Shown: positions 21,003-31,232, counted from the first letter of the stretch. The stretch is 64,000 bases of DNA from Paraburkholderia sejongensis (GCF_020880815.1 NZ_JAJITD010000002.1:434001-498000), one strand, 5' to 3'. Program-made: numbers and translations. Notes: a model not told the origin generated them from the letters alone.

Positions 21003-22520
21003 ATGAAAGCCAGCCTCCAACTCCGCCTATCGCAGCATCTTGCGCTGACGCCGCAACTTCAGCAGTCCATCCGGCTGCTGCAGTTGTCTACGCTCGAATT
21101 GCAGCAGGAAGTCGCGATGGCAATCTCGCAGAATCCGCTCCTCGAAAACGAGGACGAGTGGATCGCGAGCCCATTGCGGGTGGCGGCCGACGGTTCGGTG
21201 ATCGCGCAGACGCCGGGTTCTTCCGCGCCGAGCGATCCGATGTCCGGCAATGGCTCGGGCTCATCCGACGGCTCCGGCGAGCGCGCCGAAAGCGGCGAAC
21301 CGCAGGGCGTCGACGAATACAACGGCCTCGCGGGCGACAGCAGCAGCGATTCGTCCCAATGGAACCTCGACGACTACGGCCGCTCCGGCAACGCGTCGGA
21401 CGATGACGACCTGCCGCCGCTGCAAATCCACGAATCGAGCACCTCGCTGCGCGATCACCTGATGGCGCAGTTGCGCGTCACCCAGGCCAGCCCGCGCGAC
21501 CGCGCGCTGATCACCTTTCTGATCGAATCGCTCGACGACGACGGCTACCTCGCCGCGACGCTCGAGGAAGTGCTGGCCGATCTGCCCGAAGAACTCGAAG
21601 TCGATATGGACGAAGTGAATGCGGCGCTCGCACTGCTGCACAGCTTCGACCCGGCCGGGGTCGGCGCACGCTCGGCGTCCGAATGTCTGAAGCTGCAACT
21701 GCTGCGCCTCGAGCCGTCGCCCACGCGTACGCTCGCGCTAGACATTGTCGGCCATTACCTGGAACTGCTCGCCGCGCGCGATTTCACGCGTCTGCGCAAG
21801 CACCTGAAAGCCAGCGACGACGATCTGCGCGACGCGCACGTATTGATCCGCTCGCTCGAACCGTTTCCCGGCGCAGCCTACGGCAAGGCCGAAGCGGACT
21901 ACGTGGTGCCCGACATCATGGTGCGCAAAACCGCACAAGGATGGCAGGCCGAACTGAATCCGGAGGTGGTGCCGAAGCTGCGTATCAACCATCTGTACGC
22001 GAACATTCTGCGCAATAACCGCGGCGATCCGGGTAGCGGATCGTTGCGCCAGCAACTTCAGGAAGCACGCTGGCTGATCAAGAATATCCAGCAGCGTTTC
22101 GAGACGATCTTGCGGGTTGCGCAGGCGATCGTCGAGCGTCAGAAGAGCTTTTTTGTGCACGGCGAAATTGCCATGCGCCCCTTGGTTTTGCGGGAAATTG
22201 CTGATACGCTGGGCCTACACGAGTCGACGGTCTCGCGTGTGACAACCGGTAAATACATGCTGACCCCATTCGGGACGCTGGAATTCAAGTATTTTTTCGG
22301 CTCGCACGTTTCGACCGACACCGGCGGCGCGGCCTCATCCACGGCCATTCGCGCGCTGATCAAACAACTGATAGGAGCGGAAAACCCGAAATCGCCACTT
22401 TCAGACAGTCGCATAGCCGAACTGCTGGCGGAACAGGGCTTCGTGGTCGCACGGCGTACCGTTGCGAAATACCGTGAAGCGCTCAAGATCCCGGCAGTCA
22501 ACCTGCGCAAGTCTCTGTAG
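21003..22520 (+). CDS. rpoN: RNA polymerase sigma-54 factor
   Basis: Alternative sigma factor of 505 residues that needs AAA+ activators and reads -24/-12 promoters. Region I is the Gln/Leu-rich segment [29 protein letters not shown] at the N-terminus. An acidic, Ser/Gly-rich region II spans about 48-145. The core-binding and HTH parts follow (HTH near [17 protein letters not shown]), and the RpoN box [12 protein letters not shown] lies at about 482-493. All parts needed for function are present. It sits between the lpt genes and hpf-ptsN as in most gamma- and betaproteobacteria. Confidence 0.98.
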   Translation: MKASLQLRLSQHLALTPQLQQSIRLLQLSTLELQQEVAMAISQNPLLENEDEWIASPLRVAADGSVIAQTPGSSAPSDPMSGNGSGSSDGSGERAESGEPQGVDEYNGLAGDSSSDSSQWNLDDYGRSGNASDDDDLPPLQIHESSTSLRDHLMAQLRVTQASPRDRALITFLIESLDDDGYLAATLEEVLADLPEELEVDMDEVNAALALLHSFDPAGVGARSASECLKLQLLRLEPSPTRTLALDIVGHYLELLAARDFTRLRKHLKASDDDLRDAHVLIRSLEPFPGAAYGKAEADYVVPDIMVRKTAQGWQAELNPEVVPKLRINHLYANILRNNRGDPGSGSLRQQLQEARWLIKNIQQRFETILRVAQAIVERQKSFFVHGEIAMRPLVLREIADTLGLHESTVSRVTTGKYMLTPFGTLEFKYFFGSHVSTDTGGAASSTAIRALIKQLIGAENPKSPLSDSRIAELLAEQGFVVARRTVAKYREALKIPAVNLRKSL

Positions 22521-22690
22521 CCCGCTGCGTTTTGCAGCGAGCATTTACCGGCCGCTCCGCACCTGGCGGACAGGTCGGCCGCTGCGACCTGCCAGATGAT
22601 CGTCACCGGGGGGCGACACAGGCGAGCCGTCAGATCGACCGGACCTTTGCCATTGTGCGGACCAAGCGGCCATTAGCTTGGAGAAGCACT

Positions 22691-23047
22691 ATGAATCTCA
22701 AGATCAGTGGACACCACCTCGAAGTAACGCCTGCGTTGCGCGAATACGTGATCACCAAACTGGACAGGGTGCTAAGACATTTCGATCAGGTCATCGACGG
22801 CAGTGTGGTCCTCTCGGTCGACAACCATAAGGAAAAGGACAAGCGTCAGAAGGTTGAGATCAACCTCCATCTGAAGGGTAAAGACATTTTCGTCGAGAGT
22901 TGTGACAGTGATTTGTACGCTGCGATCGATCTGATGATCGACAAGCTCGACAGGCAGGTAATACGCCACAAGGACCGTCTGCAGGGCCATGCGCACGAGG
23001 CGATCAAATATCAGCCGGCACCGCTAGTGGATGTGCCGCCGCAATAA
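22691..23047 (+). CDS. hpf: Ribosome hibernation promoting factor
   Basis: Ribosome-binding stationary-phase factor of 118 residues, a short HPF/YfiA type that lacks the long C-terminal dimerisation domain. The fold is recognisable from [24 protein letters not shown] and the basic stretch [23 protein letters not shown]. The ATG at 22691 has GGAG seven bases upstream, which decides against the long upstream frame. A strong terminator follows at 23089, separating hpf from ptsN. Between rpoN and hpf (22521-22690) I see only a six-bp hairpin (22523-22539) without a T-run. Confidence 0.95.
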   Translation: MNLKISGHHLEVTPALREYVITKLDRVLRHFDQVIDGSVVLSVDNHKEKDKRQKVEINLHLKGKDIFVESCDSDLYAAIDLMIDKLDRQVIRHKDRLQGHAHEAIKYQPAPLVDVPPQ

Positions 23048-23088
23048 GGGAAATTAGAGGAAACTCCTCATTTCCGTAGTTCGCTTCG

Positions 23089-23115
23089 AACCGCCCTCAT
23101 CCGGGCGGTTTTTCG
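23089..23115 (+). terminator. Rho-independent terminator after hpf
   Basis: Stem AACCGCCC (23089-23096) pairs with GGGCGGTT (23103-23110) around a six-base loop and is followed by more T. It ends the rpoN-hpf transcript. Confidence 0.9.
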
Positions 23116-23448
23116 TTTGCGACGAAGGTTTTCGCGCAACGCCAGACCGCCCGGAGCAATCACCTTGCGCGCGATGCAACGAAGTTTGCGCAATGCGACA
23201 TGCGCGATTGCGCAAGCCGTGAAAAACCTGATATGCATGAATGGCGCGCCGCACCATCGGCCGTTACCCTGTTCTATAATGTTCCGGTTACCATCGGGGT
23301 CAAGCCAGCTCTTACGAAGTGCGACCGGCGAAAGTTTTGCGGGTGGCGACATTCACCGTCTGTCCCTGTCCTCAAGAGCATCGAACGAATGGAACGCCAT
23401 TTAAACGCCCCGGTGGGGAGAACCCAGGCCACGTTTTCGCCTGTCAAC
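23116..23448 (+). promoter_or_regulatory. ptsN upstream region with repeated palindrome and -10 box
   Basis: This 330-base stretch before ptsN contains no gene I believe. It holds two copies of the palindrome TTGCGCAA inside a perfect nine-bp inverted repeat (23186-23194 and 23207-23215), centres 21 bp apart. Two looser relatives lie to the left (near 23133 and 23164). A perfect TATAAT lies at 23275-23280 without a good -35 at normal spacing. The arrangement suggests an operator 60-90 bases upstream of an activator-dependent promoter for ptsN-hprK-rapZ. Confidence 0.4.
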
Positions 23449-23904
23449 ATGAATCGTTTAGCCAAATTTCTTCCCCTCGAGAACGTCGTCATCGGACTAT
23501 CGGTCACCAGCAAGAAACGCGTGTTCGAGCAAGCGGGCCTGATATTCGAGAACCAGAACGGCATCGCCCGTAGTACCGTCACAGACAATCTTTTTGCGCG
23601 CGAACGCCTCGGCTCGACCGGGCTCGGCGAAGGCGTCGCGATCCCGCATGGGCGGATCAAAGGCCTCAAGCAACCGCTCGCCGCCTTCGTCCGACTCGCA
23701 GAACCCATCCCCTTCGAAGCCCCGGACGGTCAGCCGGTATCCCTGCTGATTTTCCTGCTCGTCCCCGAACAGGCCACCCAGCAGCACCTCGAAATCCTCT
23801 CCGAGATCGCCCAGTTGTTGTCCGATCGCGAGGCCCGCGAGCGTCTGCACACGGAAGAAGACCGCGAATCGTTGCATCGGCTGCTCACTCAATGGCAACC
23901 TTGA
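23449..23904 (+). CDS. ptsN: Nitrogen-PTS EIIA protein PtsN
   Basis: Regulatory EIIA of the nitrogen phosphotransferase system, 151 residues. The phosphorylated histidine is His67 in GEGVAIPHGRI. It receives phosphate from NPr/HPr and PtsP and, in characterised bacteria, controls potassium transport and other targets. The start at 23449 (MNRLAKFLPLENVVIGL) fits the family length; the frame is open further upstream but that extension is not family-like. hprK follows by 74 bases, so phosphorylation state and HPr kinase are genetically linked. Confidence 0.96.
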   Translation: MNRLAKFLPLENVVIGLSVTSKKRVFEQAGLIFENQNGIARSTVTDNLFARERLGSTGLGEGVAIPHGRIKGLKQPLAAFVRLAEPIPFEAPDGQPVSLLIFLLVPEQATQQHLEILSEIAQLLSDREARERLHTEEDRESLHRLLTQWQP

Positions 23905-23978
23905 TGCATTGCCGGCGGTAATTCAGACGCGCACGCAGGTACGGCCCGGCAAGCGGCTCACACTGGAGTCACTGACTC

Positions 23979-24947
23979 ATGGATACGTCCAGCATCAACG
24001 CCCAGAGCATTTTCGACGACAACGCCGCCATGCTGAAACTCAGCTGGCTGACCGGGCATGAAGGCTGGGAGCGCGGGTTTTCCGTGGAATCGGTCGCGAA
24101 CGCCACATCGAGCGCGGACCTCGTCGGCCACCTGAACCTGATCCACCCGAACCGGATCCAGGTGCTGGGCGACGCCGAAATCGACTACTACAAACGCCAG
24201 ACCGACGAAGATCGCTCGCGCCATATGGCCGAGCTGATCGCGCTGGAGCCGCCGTTCCTGGTGGTGGCCGGCGGCGTTGCCGCGCCGCCCGAACTGGTAC
24301 TGCGCTGCACGCGTTCGTCGACGCCGCTGTTCACGACGCCAACCTCGGCGGCCGCGGTGATCGACAGCCTGCGCCTTTATATGTCACGCATTCTGGCGCC
24401 GCGCGCGACGCTACACGGCGTATTTCTCGACATTCTCGGCATGGGCGTGCTGCTCACCGGCGACTCGGGCCTCGGCAAGAGCGAACTCGGTCTCGAGCTG
24501 ATCAGCCGCGGCCACGGTCTCGTCGCCGACGACGCAGTGGACTTCGTACGGCTCGGCCCGGACTTCGTCGAAGGGCGCTGCCCGCCTCTGCTGCAGAACC
24601 TGCTCGAAGTGCGCGGCCTCGGTCTGCTCGACATCAAGACGATCTTCGGCGAAACCGCGGTACGCCGCAAAATGAAGCTGAAGCTGATCGTGCAACTGGT
24701 GCGCCGCCCCGACGGCGAATTCCAGCGCCTGCCGCTGGAAAGCCAGACCGTCGACGTGCTCGGCCTGCCGATCAGCAAGGTCACCATTCAAGTGGCCGCG
24801 GGCCGCAACCTCGCGGTGCTGGTCGAAGCGGCGGTGCGCAACACGATCCTGCAACTGCGCGGCATCGATACATTGCGCGACTTCATGGATCGCCAGCGCC
24901 TCGCCATGCAGGATCCCGACAGCCAGTTCCCGGGCAAGCTGATCTGA
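23979..24947 (+). CDS. hprK: HPr kinase/phosphorylase
   Basis: Bifunctional enzyme of 322 residues that phosphorylates and dephosphorylates the regulatory serine of HPr or NPr. The C-terminal catalytic domain has the P-loop GDSGLGKS at 161-168, the upstream conserved His in RATLHGVFL (about 146) and the signature [21 protein letters not shown]. The N-terminal half (about 1-130) is the variable MurF-like domain. In betaproteobacteria it occurs with ptsN and rapZ as here. GGAG lies somewhat far (11 bases) from the ATG; no other start is convincing. Confidence 0.96.
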   Translation: MDTSSINAQSIFDDNAAMLKLSWLTGHEGWERGFSVESVANATSSADLVGHLNLIHPNRIQVLGDAEIDYYKRQTDEDRSRHMAELIALEPPFLVVAGGVAAPPELVLRCTRSSTPLFTTPTSAAAVIDSLRLYMSRILAPRATLHGVFLDILGMGVLLTGDSGLGKSELGLELISRGHGLVADDAVDFVRLGPDFVEGRCPPLLQNLLEVRGLGLLDIKTIFGETAVRRKMKLKLIVQLVRRPDGEFQRLPLESQTVDVLGLPISKVTIQVAAGRNLAVLVEAAVRNTILQLRGIDTLRDFMDRQRLAMQDPDSQFPGKLI

Positions 24948-25044
24948 GCCGGCGGCGCGCGGCGACAGCCGCGGCGCAGCGCATGCCCCAGGTACGCGCC
25001 GGGAGGCCTGATGCTATGATGAAACGTACGCTTTCGACGACTCC

Positions 25045-25938
25045 ATGCGCATAATTCTCATCACCGGTATCTCTGGCTCCGGCAAGTCGGTTGCGCTGAA
25101 TGCGCTTGAAGACGCAGGTTATTACTGCGTCGACAATCTGCCGCCGCGCTTCCTGCCGCAGCTCGCCACCTACCTCGCCGAGGACGGCCAGGATCGTCTC
25201 GCGGTTGCGATCGACGCGCGTTCCGGCTCATCGCTCGACGAAATGCCCGCGATGATCCGCGACCTGAAGCGCTCGCACGACGTGCGCGTGCTGTTCCTGA
25301 GCGCAAGCACCCAATCGCTGATTCAGCGCTTTTCGGAAACCCGCCGCCGCCATCCGCTGTCGGGCTCCCCCGCGCACGACGCGGACGTGGGCCTGCTCAC
25401 GTCGCTCGCCGAAGCGATCGAGCGCGAGCGCGAACTGGTCGCCGGTCTGGCCGAATTCGGCCATCAGATCGACACCAGCAATCTGCGCGCGAACGTGCTG
25501 CGCGCATGGGTCAAACGCTTTATCGAGCAGGAAGATGCGGGCCTCGTGCTGATGTTCGAATCGTTCGGCTTCAAACGCGGCGTGCCGCTCGACGCGGACT
25601 TCGTGTTCGACGTCCGCACGCTGCCGAACCCCTATTACGATCACGAATTGAGGCCGCTCACCGGTCTCGACCAGCCGGTGATGGATTTTCTCGATGCACA
25701 GCCGGTGGTCCACGAAATGATCGACGACATCGAGAAGTACCTGTCCAAGTGGCTGCCGCATTTCCGCGACGACAATCGCAGCTATCTAACCGTCGCAATC
25801 GGTTGTACGGGCGGCCAGCACCGCTCGGTATTCATCGCGGAGACGCTTGCCGCGCGTCTCGCAACATCGGCGAATGTAATCGTGCGGCACCGTGATGCGC
25901 CGGTCGACGTCGGCGAATCATCGAAGCTTGTGGCTTAA
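25045..25938 (+). CDS. rapZ: RNase adapter protein RapZ
   Basis: P-loop protein of 297 residues. The Walker A motif GISGSGKS is at 8-15, a second nucleotide-related region includes [10 protein letters not shown], and the RNA-binding C-terminal domain contains [14 protein letters not shown] near residue 252. In E. coli RapZ guides small RNAs GlmY/GlmZ to RNase E to control glucosamine-6-phosphate synthase; whether such RNAs exist in this organism is not shown. It ends the hprK-rapZ unit; the LON-domain gene follows after 39 bases in the same direction. Confidence 0.95.
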   Translation: MRIILITGISGSGKSVALNALEDAGYYCVDNLPPRFLPQLATYLAEDGQDRLAVAIDARSGSSLDEMPAMIRDLKRSHDVRVLFLSASTQSLIQRFSETRRRHPLSGSPAHDADVGLLTSLAEAIERERELVAGLAEFGHQIDTSNLRANVLRAWVKRFIEQEDAGLVLMFESFGFKRGVPLDADFVFDVRTLPNPYYDHELRPLTGLDQPVMDFLDAQPVVHEMIDDIEKYLSKWLPHFRDDNRSYLTVAIGCTGGQHRSVFIAETLAARLATSANVIVRHRDAPVDVGESSKLVA

Positions 25939-25977
25939 CCGGCCGCATCGCGCGGCCTTAACCCGAAGCGTTGCGCC

Positions 25978-26613
25978 ATGTCCTCTACGCCTACTGTGTT
26001 CGCCGATTTGCCGCTGTTTCCGCTGCATACGGTGCTGTTTCCCGATGGCTTGCTGCCGCTCAAGATCTTCGAAGCGCGCTACCTCGACATGGCGCGCGAC
26101 TGTCTGCGCGAAAAAACGCCGTTCGGCGTATGCATGCTGAAAAGCGGCGCCGAAGTGGCCCGCGAGGAAGAACCTTCGGTGCCCGAAACGATTGGCTGTC
26201 TTGCCGAAATCGAGGAGTGCGATGTCGAAGCGTTCGGCATGCTGCTGATCCGCGCGCGCGGCACCAAACGCTTTCGGCTGCTGTCGCATCGCGTCGAAGC
26301 GAGCGGTCTGCTGGTCGGAATGGCCGAGCCGCTCGCCGACGATCAACCTCTCGAAGGCAACGAGCTGCTGGCCAAATTCGGCGCGTGCGCGGAGGTGCTG
26401 GAACGGATCATCGCGACGATCCGCGAACGCGATCCGGATAGTCTGCCGTTCGCGGAACCGTTCAGGCTCGACGATCCGTCATGGGTGTCGAACCGACTCG
26501 CCGAAGTTCTGCCGATCGCGTTGCGCGCGCGCCAGAAACTGATGGAACTGACCGATGCGGGCGCGCGCATCGACGTCGTGCATCACTACATGCAGCAGCA
26601 CCAGCTGCTGTGA
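25978..26613 (+). CDS. LON N-terminal-domain protein
   Basis: Stand-alone LON substrate-binding domain protein of 211 residues, without the ATPase or protease parts of Lon. The fold is marked by LPLFPLHTVLFPDGLLPLKIFEARYLDMARDCL at the N-terminus and a helical bundle to residue 200. Function is not established in bacteria. The gene is probably read from the rapZ transcript. It converges on mutY, with 60 bases between the stops. Confidence 0.88.
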   Translation: MSSTPTVFADLPLFPLHTVLFPDGLLPLKIFEARYLDMARDCLREKTPFGVCMLKSGAEVAREEEPSVPETIGCLAEIEECDVEAFGMLLIRARGTKRFRLLSHRVEASGLLVGMAEPLADDQPLEGNELLAKFGACAEVLERIIATIRERDPDSLPFAEPFRLDDPSWVSNRLAEVLPIALRARQKLMELTDAGARIDVVHHYMQQHQLL

Positions 26614-26673
26614 ATCCGTCAAGGCCGCCGCTCGCGCTGCATGCCGCGGATACGGCGCCTTCGGACCACCCTG

Positions 26674-27831
26674 TCAGATCAACGAACCGTGCAGGCTGGC
26701 GAGCAGCTTGCGCACGGGCGCCGGCACGCCGAACGAATCGAGATCGTTGAGCGAGACCCACGCGGTATCGGCGTCGTTCAGCGCGGCCAATGCGCCGACG
26801 CCGCGATCCAGCTCGGCGAGCCGCGGTTCGATATCCAGCTTGAAATGCGTGAACACGTGCGCGAACGGTGCGAGCGGCGCCACCGTTCCGTCGCTGCCCA
26901 AAGCGCGCGCGCGTTCGGCGAGCGACGCCTCGTCGGCGGCTTCGGGCAGGCTCCACAGGCCGCCCCAGATACCCGTCGGCGGACGCTTTTCGAGCATCAC
27001 CGCGTTACCGTCGCGTAGCACCAGCATCCACGTGCGGCGCGTCGGCACCGCCTTCTTCGGCCGCGCGGTCGGCAGTTCGCGCTGACGGCCGGTGACGTTG
27101 GCGACGCAATCGGGCGCGAAAGGGCAGCGCAGACAATCGGGCTTGCCGCGCACGCACAGCGTCGCGCCGAGATCCATCAACCCTTGCGTATAAGAGCTGA
27201 CCTGCTCGTTCGATGCATTCGACGGCAGCAGCGATTCCGCCAGCGTCCACATCGCATTCTCGACTTTCTTCTCGCCCGGAAAACCTTCGACCCCGAACAC
27301 GCGCGCGAGCACCCGCTTCACGTTGCCGTCGAGAATCGTCGCGCGCGCGCCGAACGCGAACGACGCGATCGCCGCAGCCGTCGAGCGACCGATGCCCGGC
27401 AGCTCCGCGAGCTCCTCGACCGAGGCAGGAAATGCACCGCCATGCTGCTCGACCACGACCTGCGCGCAACGATGCAGATTGCGTGCACGCGTGTAGTAGC
27501 CGAGGCCGGCCCACAGCGCCATCACGTCGTCGGACGGCGCGGCCGCGAGCGCGGCGACGTCCGGAAAACGCGCGAGAAACTTCGCGTAGTACGGAATCAC
27601 GGTCGACACCTGGGTCTGCTGCAGCATGATCTCCGACAGCCAGATGCGGTACGGGTCGCGGGTGTTCTGCCACGGCAGATCATGGCGGCCATGCTGACGC
27701 TGCCATGCGATCAGGCGCGCGGAGAAATCGGGTAGCGCGGGAAATGCGGGCGTACCTGCGGGCGTAGTGGCGGGCGTCGCCGGGCGCGATCCGGCGCGGG
27801 CGTCGGTAGTTGGAGTCAGACGAGAAGGCAT
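26674..27831 (-). CDS. mutY: Adenine DNA glycosylase MutY
   Basis: Removes adenine mispaired with 8-oxoguanine. Length 385 residues. The catalytic glutamate is Glu67 in LSEIMLQQTQV, the helix-hairpin-helix is LPGIGRSTAAAIASF (about 144-158), the catalytic Asp is Asp169 in ILDGNVKR, and the [4Fe-4S] cysteines 226, 233, 236 and 242 have the correct C-X6-C-X2-C-X5-C spacing. A C-terminal Nudix-like 8-oxoG recognition domain occupies about 255-380. The start at 27831 lies 10 bases after the mutM stop, giving a mutM-mutY repair operon. The N-terminal 30 residues are Pro/Thr-rich. The longer frame into mutM is rejected. Confidence 0.96.
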   Translation of the reverse strand: MPSRLTPTTDARAGSRPATPATTPAGTPAFPALPDFSARLIAWQRQHGRHDLPWQNTRDPYRIWLSEIMLQQTQVSTVIPYYAKFLARFPDVAALAAAPSDDVMALWAGLGYYTRARNLHRCAQVVVEQHGGAFPASVEELAELPGIGRSTAAAIASFAFGARATILDGNVKRVLARVFGVEGFPGEKKVENAMWTLAESLLPSNASNEQVSSYTQGLMDLGATLCVRGKPDCLRCPFAPDCVANVTGRQRELPTARPKKAVPTRRTWMLVLRDGNAVMLEKRPPTGIWGGLWSLPEAADEASLAERARALGSDGTVAPLAPFAHVFTHFKLDIEPRLAELDRGVGALAALNDADTAWVSLNDLDSFGVPAPVRKLLASLHGSLI

Positions 27832-27841
27832 CGAAGAAAAT

Positions 27842-28672
27842 CTAGCGCTGGCAGGTAGGACAGAAGTACGTGGAGCGCTGCCCCTGCACGATCTGTTTGA
27901 TTGGCGTTCCACACACGCGGCATGGCAGACCCGCGCGATCATAGACGAAGTAGTCGAGCTGGAAATAACCGCTTTCGCCATCGCTGCCGACGAAATCGCG
28001 CAGCGTGCTGCCGCCCTTCTCGATCGCGGCGGCAAGCGTGACCCGCACCGCGTCGGCGAGCAGGTCATAGCGCACCAGCGATACGCGGCCCGCGGCGGTG
28101 GTCGGCCGGATGCCCGCGCGAAACAGGCTTTCCGACGCATAAATATTGCCTACTCCGACGACGATGTCGCCGGCCAGCAAAGCCTGTTTCACCGCCACCT
28201 TGCGCCCGCGCGTCAGCCGGTGCATCAGCGCGCCGGAAAACGCCGGCGAAAAAGGCTCGACGCCGAGGCTCGCGAGCAGCGGATGCTCGAGAATGTCGCC
28301 GGCCTCGCGCGGATGCCACAGCACCGCGCCGAAGCGGCGCGGGTCGCGGTAGCGCAGGATGAAGTCGTCGAAGACCCAGTCGACGTGATCGTGCTTCGCC
28401 GCGGCCGGCGGATGCGGCACATGCCGCAGCACCCGCAGCGTGCCGGTCATACCGAGGTGCACGATGAACCAGCCCGCGTCGATCTCGAACAGCAGATACT
28501 TGCCGCGCCGCTCGACCTTACGCACCACGTGACCTCGCAAGGTTTTCGCAAGTTCGGCCGGAATCGGCCAGCGCAACGCCCCGGTACGCACGTCGACGCG
28601 CTCAACCTTGCGGCCGGACACATACGGTTCGATCCCGCGTCGGGTAACCTCGACTTCTGGCAACTCTGGCAT
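27842..28672 (-). CDS. mutM: Formamidopyrimidine-DNA glycosylase
   Basis: Bifunctional glycosylase/AP lyase for 8-oxoguanine and formamidopyrimidines, 276 residues. The catalytic N-terminus MPELPEVEV provides Pro1 and Glu2 of the mature enzyme, the conserved lysine occurs in [10 protein letters not shown], and the C-terminal zinc finger reads CRVCG..CPTCQR. The missing start Met excision is expected as in all Fpg proteins. It is the first gene of mutM-mutY, so both members of the 8-oxoguanine system are expressed together, and it is divergent from the TPR gene with only 86 bases between. Confidence 0.97.
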   Translation of the reverse strand: MPELPEVEVTRRGIEPYVSGRKVERVDVRTGALRWPIPAELAKTLRGHVVRKVERRGKYLLFEIDAGWFIVHLGMTGTLRVLRHVPHPPAAAKHDHVDWVFDDFILRYRDPRRFGAVLWHPREAGDILEHPLLASLGVEPFSPAFSGALMHRLTRGRKVAVKQALLAGDIVVGVGNIYASESLFRAGIRPTTAAGRVSLVRYDLLADAVRVTLAAAIEKGGSTLRDFVGSDGESGYFQLDYFVYDRAGLPCRVCGTPIKQIVQGQRSTYFCPTCQR

Positions 28673-28711
28673 GTCTATTGGTCTGCTACTTGCGTCAGTG
28701 GTGGTGCGCGT

Positions 28712-28733
28712 ATTGTAGCGAGCGCGTTACAAT
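28712..28733. promoter_or_regulatory. Back-to-back -10 elements between mutM and the TPR gene
   Basis: TACAAT occurs on the plus strand at 28728-28733, toward the TPR gene, and on the minus strand at 28717-28712, toward mutM. The two form an inverted repeat ATTGTA-N10-TACAAT. Polymerases at the two -10 boxes would overlap, so firing may be mutually exclusive. The -35 elements are poor on both sides, so this is only a candidate. Confidence 0.35.
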
Positions 28734-28758
28734 CGACTGAAACATTGACTGGATTTCC

Positions 28759-30600
28759 ATGAACGTGTCCTTCGTGAAGCTGCTCTCAAAGCGCCGCGCG
28801 CGCGTGTCCAACGTGCCGCTCGCGGTGTCCGCCCGGCGCATGCTCGGCGCAGCCGCGCTGGCGGTCTGGGCGCTGGCCGCAGGGTCCGCGTATGCGCAGG
28901 ATCCGTCACCGGACTCGGACGACACGTCGGTGACGATACCGGACGCACTGGGTCCGTCGACGCCGGAAGAAGAGAAGTCGCTGCCGGGCGTGCCGCTGTC
29001 GAGCCAGATCGTGTTCCAGGTGCTCGCCGCCGAAATCGCGTTGCAACGCAATCAGCCGGCACCCGCCTATCAAACCTACCTCGCACTCACTCGCGACACC
29101 CACGATCCGCGCATGGCGCAACGCGCCACGGAAATCGCGCTGGCCGCGCAAAGCCCGTCGGATGCGCTGACGGCCGCGCAATTGTGGCAACAGTACGCGC
29201 CCAATTCGGAACGCGCCGCGCAAATCGATGCGTCGCTGCTGGTGCTGTCGGGCAAGCCCGACGACGCGGCCCCGATCCTGTCGCGCGAACTCGCGAAGGT
29301 GCCCACCGAAAATCGCGGCAGCGCGATCCTCGCGCTGCAACTGTTGCTGTCGCGCGGGCCGAACCGCGTCGGCGGCCTGCACGTGTTGCAGGATTTGCTG
29401 AAGAACGACCTGAACCGGCCGGAAGCGCAACTGGCGCTGGCGCGCCAGCAATTGCTGGCCGACGACGCGCCGGGCGCGCGCAAGTCGCTCGAACAGGCGC
29501 TGACGCTCAAGCCCGACTATCTGCCGGCCGCGCTGATGCTGTCGCAGATGGGCCCGGAAGAGCGCAAGGAAGGCATCGCGTCGCTCGAAAAGTACGTGCA
29601 GCAGAATCCGAAATCGCACGACGCGCGGCTCGCGCTCGCGCAGATGTATCTGGCGAGCGACCGCCTCGACGACGCGCAGAAGCAGTTCGAGCTCATGCGC
29701 AAAGCGAATCCGAACGACCTGACGCCGTTGATGGCGCTCGCGCTGATCAAGATCCAGCAGAAGAATTTCGCCGACGCGCAGGGCTATCTGACGCAGTACG
29801 CGCAGCAGGCTGAAAAAACACCGGGCGCGGACCCGGGTCAGGCGTATATCTATCTCGCGCAGTTGTCGCTCGAACAGAAGAACGAAGCGGCCGCGAGCGA
29901 CTGGTTGAACAAAATCGCGCCGACCAGCCAGCAATACCTGGCCGCGCAGATCACCCGCGCGCAACTGCTCGCGAAGCAGGGCAAGACCGACGACGCGCGC
30001 AAGCTGCTCGCCGATCTGCCCGCTTCCGATCCGCGCGACATGGCGCTGATCGCCCGCACCGACGCGGCCATCCTGTTCGACGCGAAGCGCTATCAGGAAG
30101 CCGAACAGCAGTTGCAGCAAGCGACCGCCCGCTTCCCGGACGACCCGGATCTGACCTACGACTACGCGATGGTCGCCGAAAAAACCGGCCATTACGACGT
30201 GATGGAAGCGCAGTTGCGCAAGCTGATCCAGACTCAACCGGACAATCCACAGGCATATAACGCACTCGGCTATTCGCTCGCCGATCGCAACCAGCGCCTT
30301 CCGGAAGCGGACAAGCTGGTCGAGAAAGCGTCGGCGCTGGCGCCGAACGACGCGTTCATCATGGACAGCGTCGGCTGGGTCAAATACCGGATGGGCGACA
30401 AGACCGAAGCAATCAAGCTGCTGCGCAAGGCGTACAGCATCCAGCCGAACGCCGAAATCGGCGCGCACCTCGGCGAAGTGCTGTGGAAGGCCGGCGAGCA
30501 GGAGCAGGCACGCGCAGCGTTCCGCGAGGCCCGCAAGCTCGAACCGGACAACGAAACCCTCGTCAAAACGTTGCAACGTCTTCAGGTAAACGATCTTTGA
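28759..30600 (+). CDS. Tetratricopeptide repeat protein, probably exported
   Basis: Protein of 613 residues with an N-terminal signal region (basic residues to about 27, hydrophobic 28-46, likely cleavage after AYA) followed by TPR-like helix pairs throughout. Clear units include QLALARQQLLADDAPGARKSLEQAL, ARLALAQMYLASDRLDDAQKQFELM, and near the C-terminus AYNALGYSLADRNQRLPEADKLVEKA and AEIGAHLGEVLWKAGEQEQARAAF. It is probably a periplasmic or membrane-associated scaffold. Its stop overlaps the lolB ATG (TGATG), and this gene order before lolB-ispE is common in betaproteobacteria, suggesting an outer-membrane role, which is inference. Confidence 0.88.
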   Translation: MNVSFVKLLSKRRARVSNVPLAVSARRMLGAAALAVWALAAGSAYAQDPSPDSDDTSVTIPDALGPSTPEEEKSLPGVPLSSQIVFQVLAAEIALQRNQPAPAYQTYLALTRDTHDPRMAQRATEIALAAQSPSDALTAAQLWQQYAPNSERAAQIDASLLVLSGKPDDAAPILSRELAKVPTENRGSAILALQLLLSRGPNRVGGLHVLQDLLKNDLNRPEAQLALARQQLLADDAPGARKSLEQALTLKPDYLPAALMLSQMGPEERKEGIASLEKYVQQNPKSHDARLALAQMYLASDRLDDAQKQFELMRKANPNDLTPLMALALIKIQQKNFADAQGYLTQYAQQAEKTPGADPGQAYIYLAQLSLEQKNEAAASDWLNKIAPTSQQYLAAQITRAQLLAKQGKTDDARKLLADLPASDPRDMALIARTDAAILFDAKRYQEAEQQLQQATARFPDDPDLTYDYAMVAEKTGHYDVMEAQLRKLIQTQPDNPQAYNALGYSLADRNQRLPEADKLVEKASALAPNDAFIMDSVGWVKYRMGDKTEAIKLLRKAYSIQPNAEIGAHLGEVLWKAGEQEQARAAFREARKLEPDNETLVKTLQRLQVNDL

Positions 30601-31232
30601 TGCGTCTTTCCCGTTTGATCTCCTTTCCCCGGGCGCCGCGCGGTATGGCGCTCGGTTTCGCGGCGGCAGCGGTTGTCGCGCTGGCCGGTTGTGCATCGGT
30701 GAAACCGCAGGGGCCGTCCACGTCGAACGCCGCGACCGAAGTCACCGCGCAGACGAGCCGCTCGTACCAGGGCCGCTTCGCGGTCCAGTACAGCGACCAG
30801 TACGGCCACCAGCAAAACGCTTACGGCAATTTCTCGTGGCAGGAGACCGGCAATACCGTCACCCTGCAGTTGCGCAATCCGCTCGGTCAGACGCTCGCGA
30901 TCGTCACGTCGTCGCCCGCTTCGGCCACGCTCGAATTGCCGAACCGCGAGCCGCTCACCGCGGATAACGTATCGACCTTGATGCAGAACGCGCTCGGCTT
31001 CACGCTGCCGGTCGAAGGACTGCGGTACTGGCTGCAGCCGTCGCCTGCCCCGACCTCGCGCGCGCAAACCGAGAAGGACCCCGAACAACCGTCGCGCCTG
31101 AAGCAGATCACCCAGGACGGCTGGACCATCGACTATCTCGCGTACGCCGATGCGCCCGCCACCGGCGTGAAGCGCGTCAATCTGAGCCGCGCGGACCCGC
31201 CGCTCGACATCAAGCTGGTGCTGGATCGGTGA
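30600..31232 (+). CDS. lolB: Outer-membrane lipoprotein LolB
   Basis: Receives lipoproteins from LolA and inserts them into the outer membrane. Length 210 residues. A lipoprotein signal peptide ends in the lipobox LAGC with the acylated Cys31. The mature part is the LolB half-barrel, with family segments YQGRFAVQYSDQYGHQQNAYGNFSWQ and ITQDGWTIDYLAY. The start overlaps the TPR stop by one base. ispE follows at 31345, the standard lolB-ispE-tRNA-prs order. Confidence 0.94.
   Translation: MRLSRLISFPRAPRGMALGFAAAAVVALAGCASVKPQGPSTSNAATEVTAQTSRSYQGRFAVQYSDQYGHQQNAYGNFSWQETGNTVTLQLRNPLGQTLAIVTSSPASATLELPNREPLTADNVSTLMQNALGFTLPVEGLRYWLQPSPAPTSRAQTEKDPEQPSRLKQITQDGWTIDYLAYADAPATGVKRVNLSRADPPLDIKLVLDR

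Noticed and set aside
22532..22690. Longer N-terminus for hpf from the upstream open frame
   Set aside because: The extension is not family-like and the ATG at 22691 has a GGAG at proper spacing.
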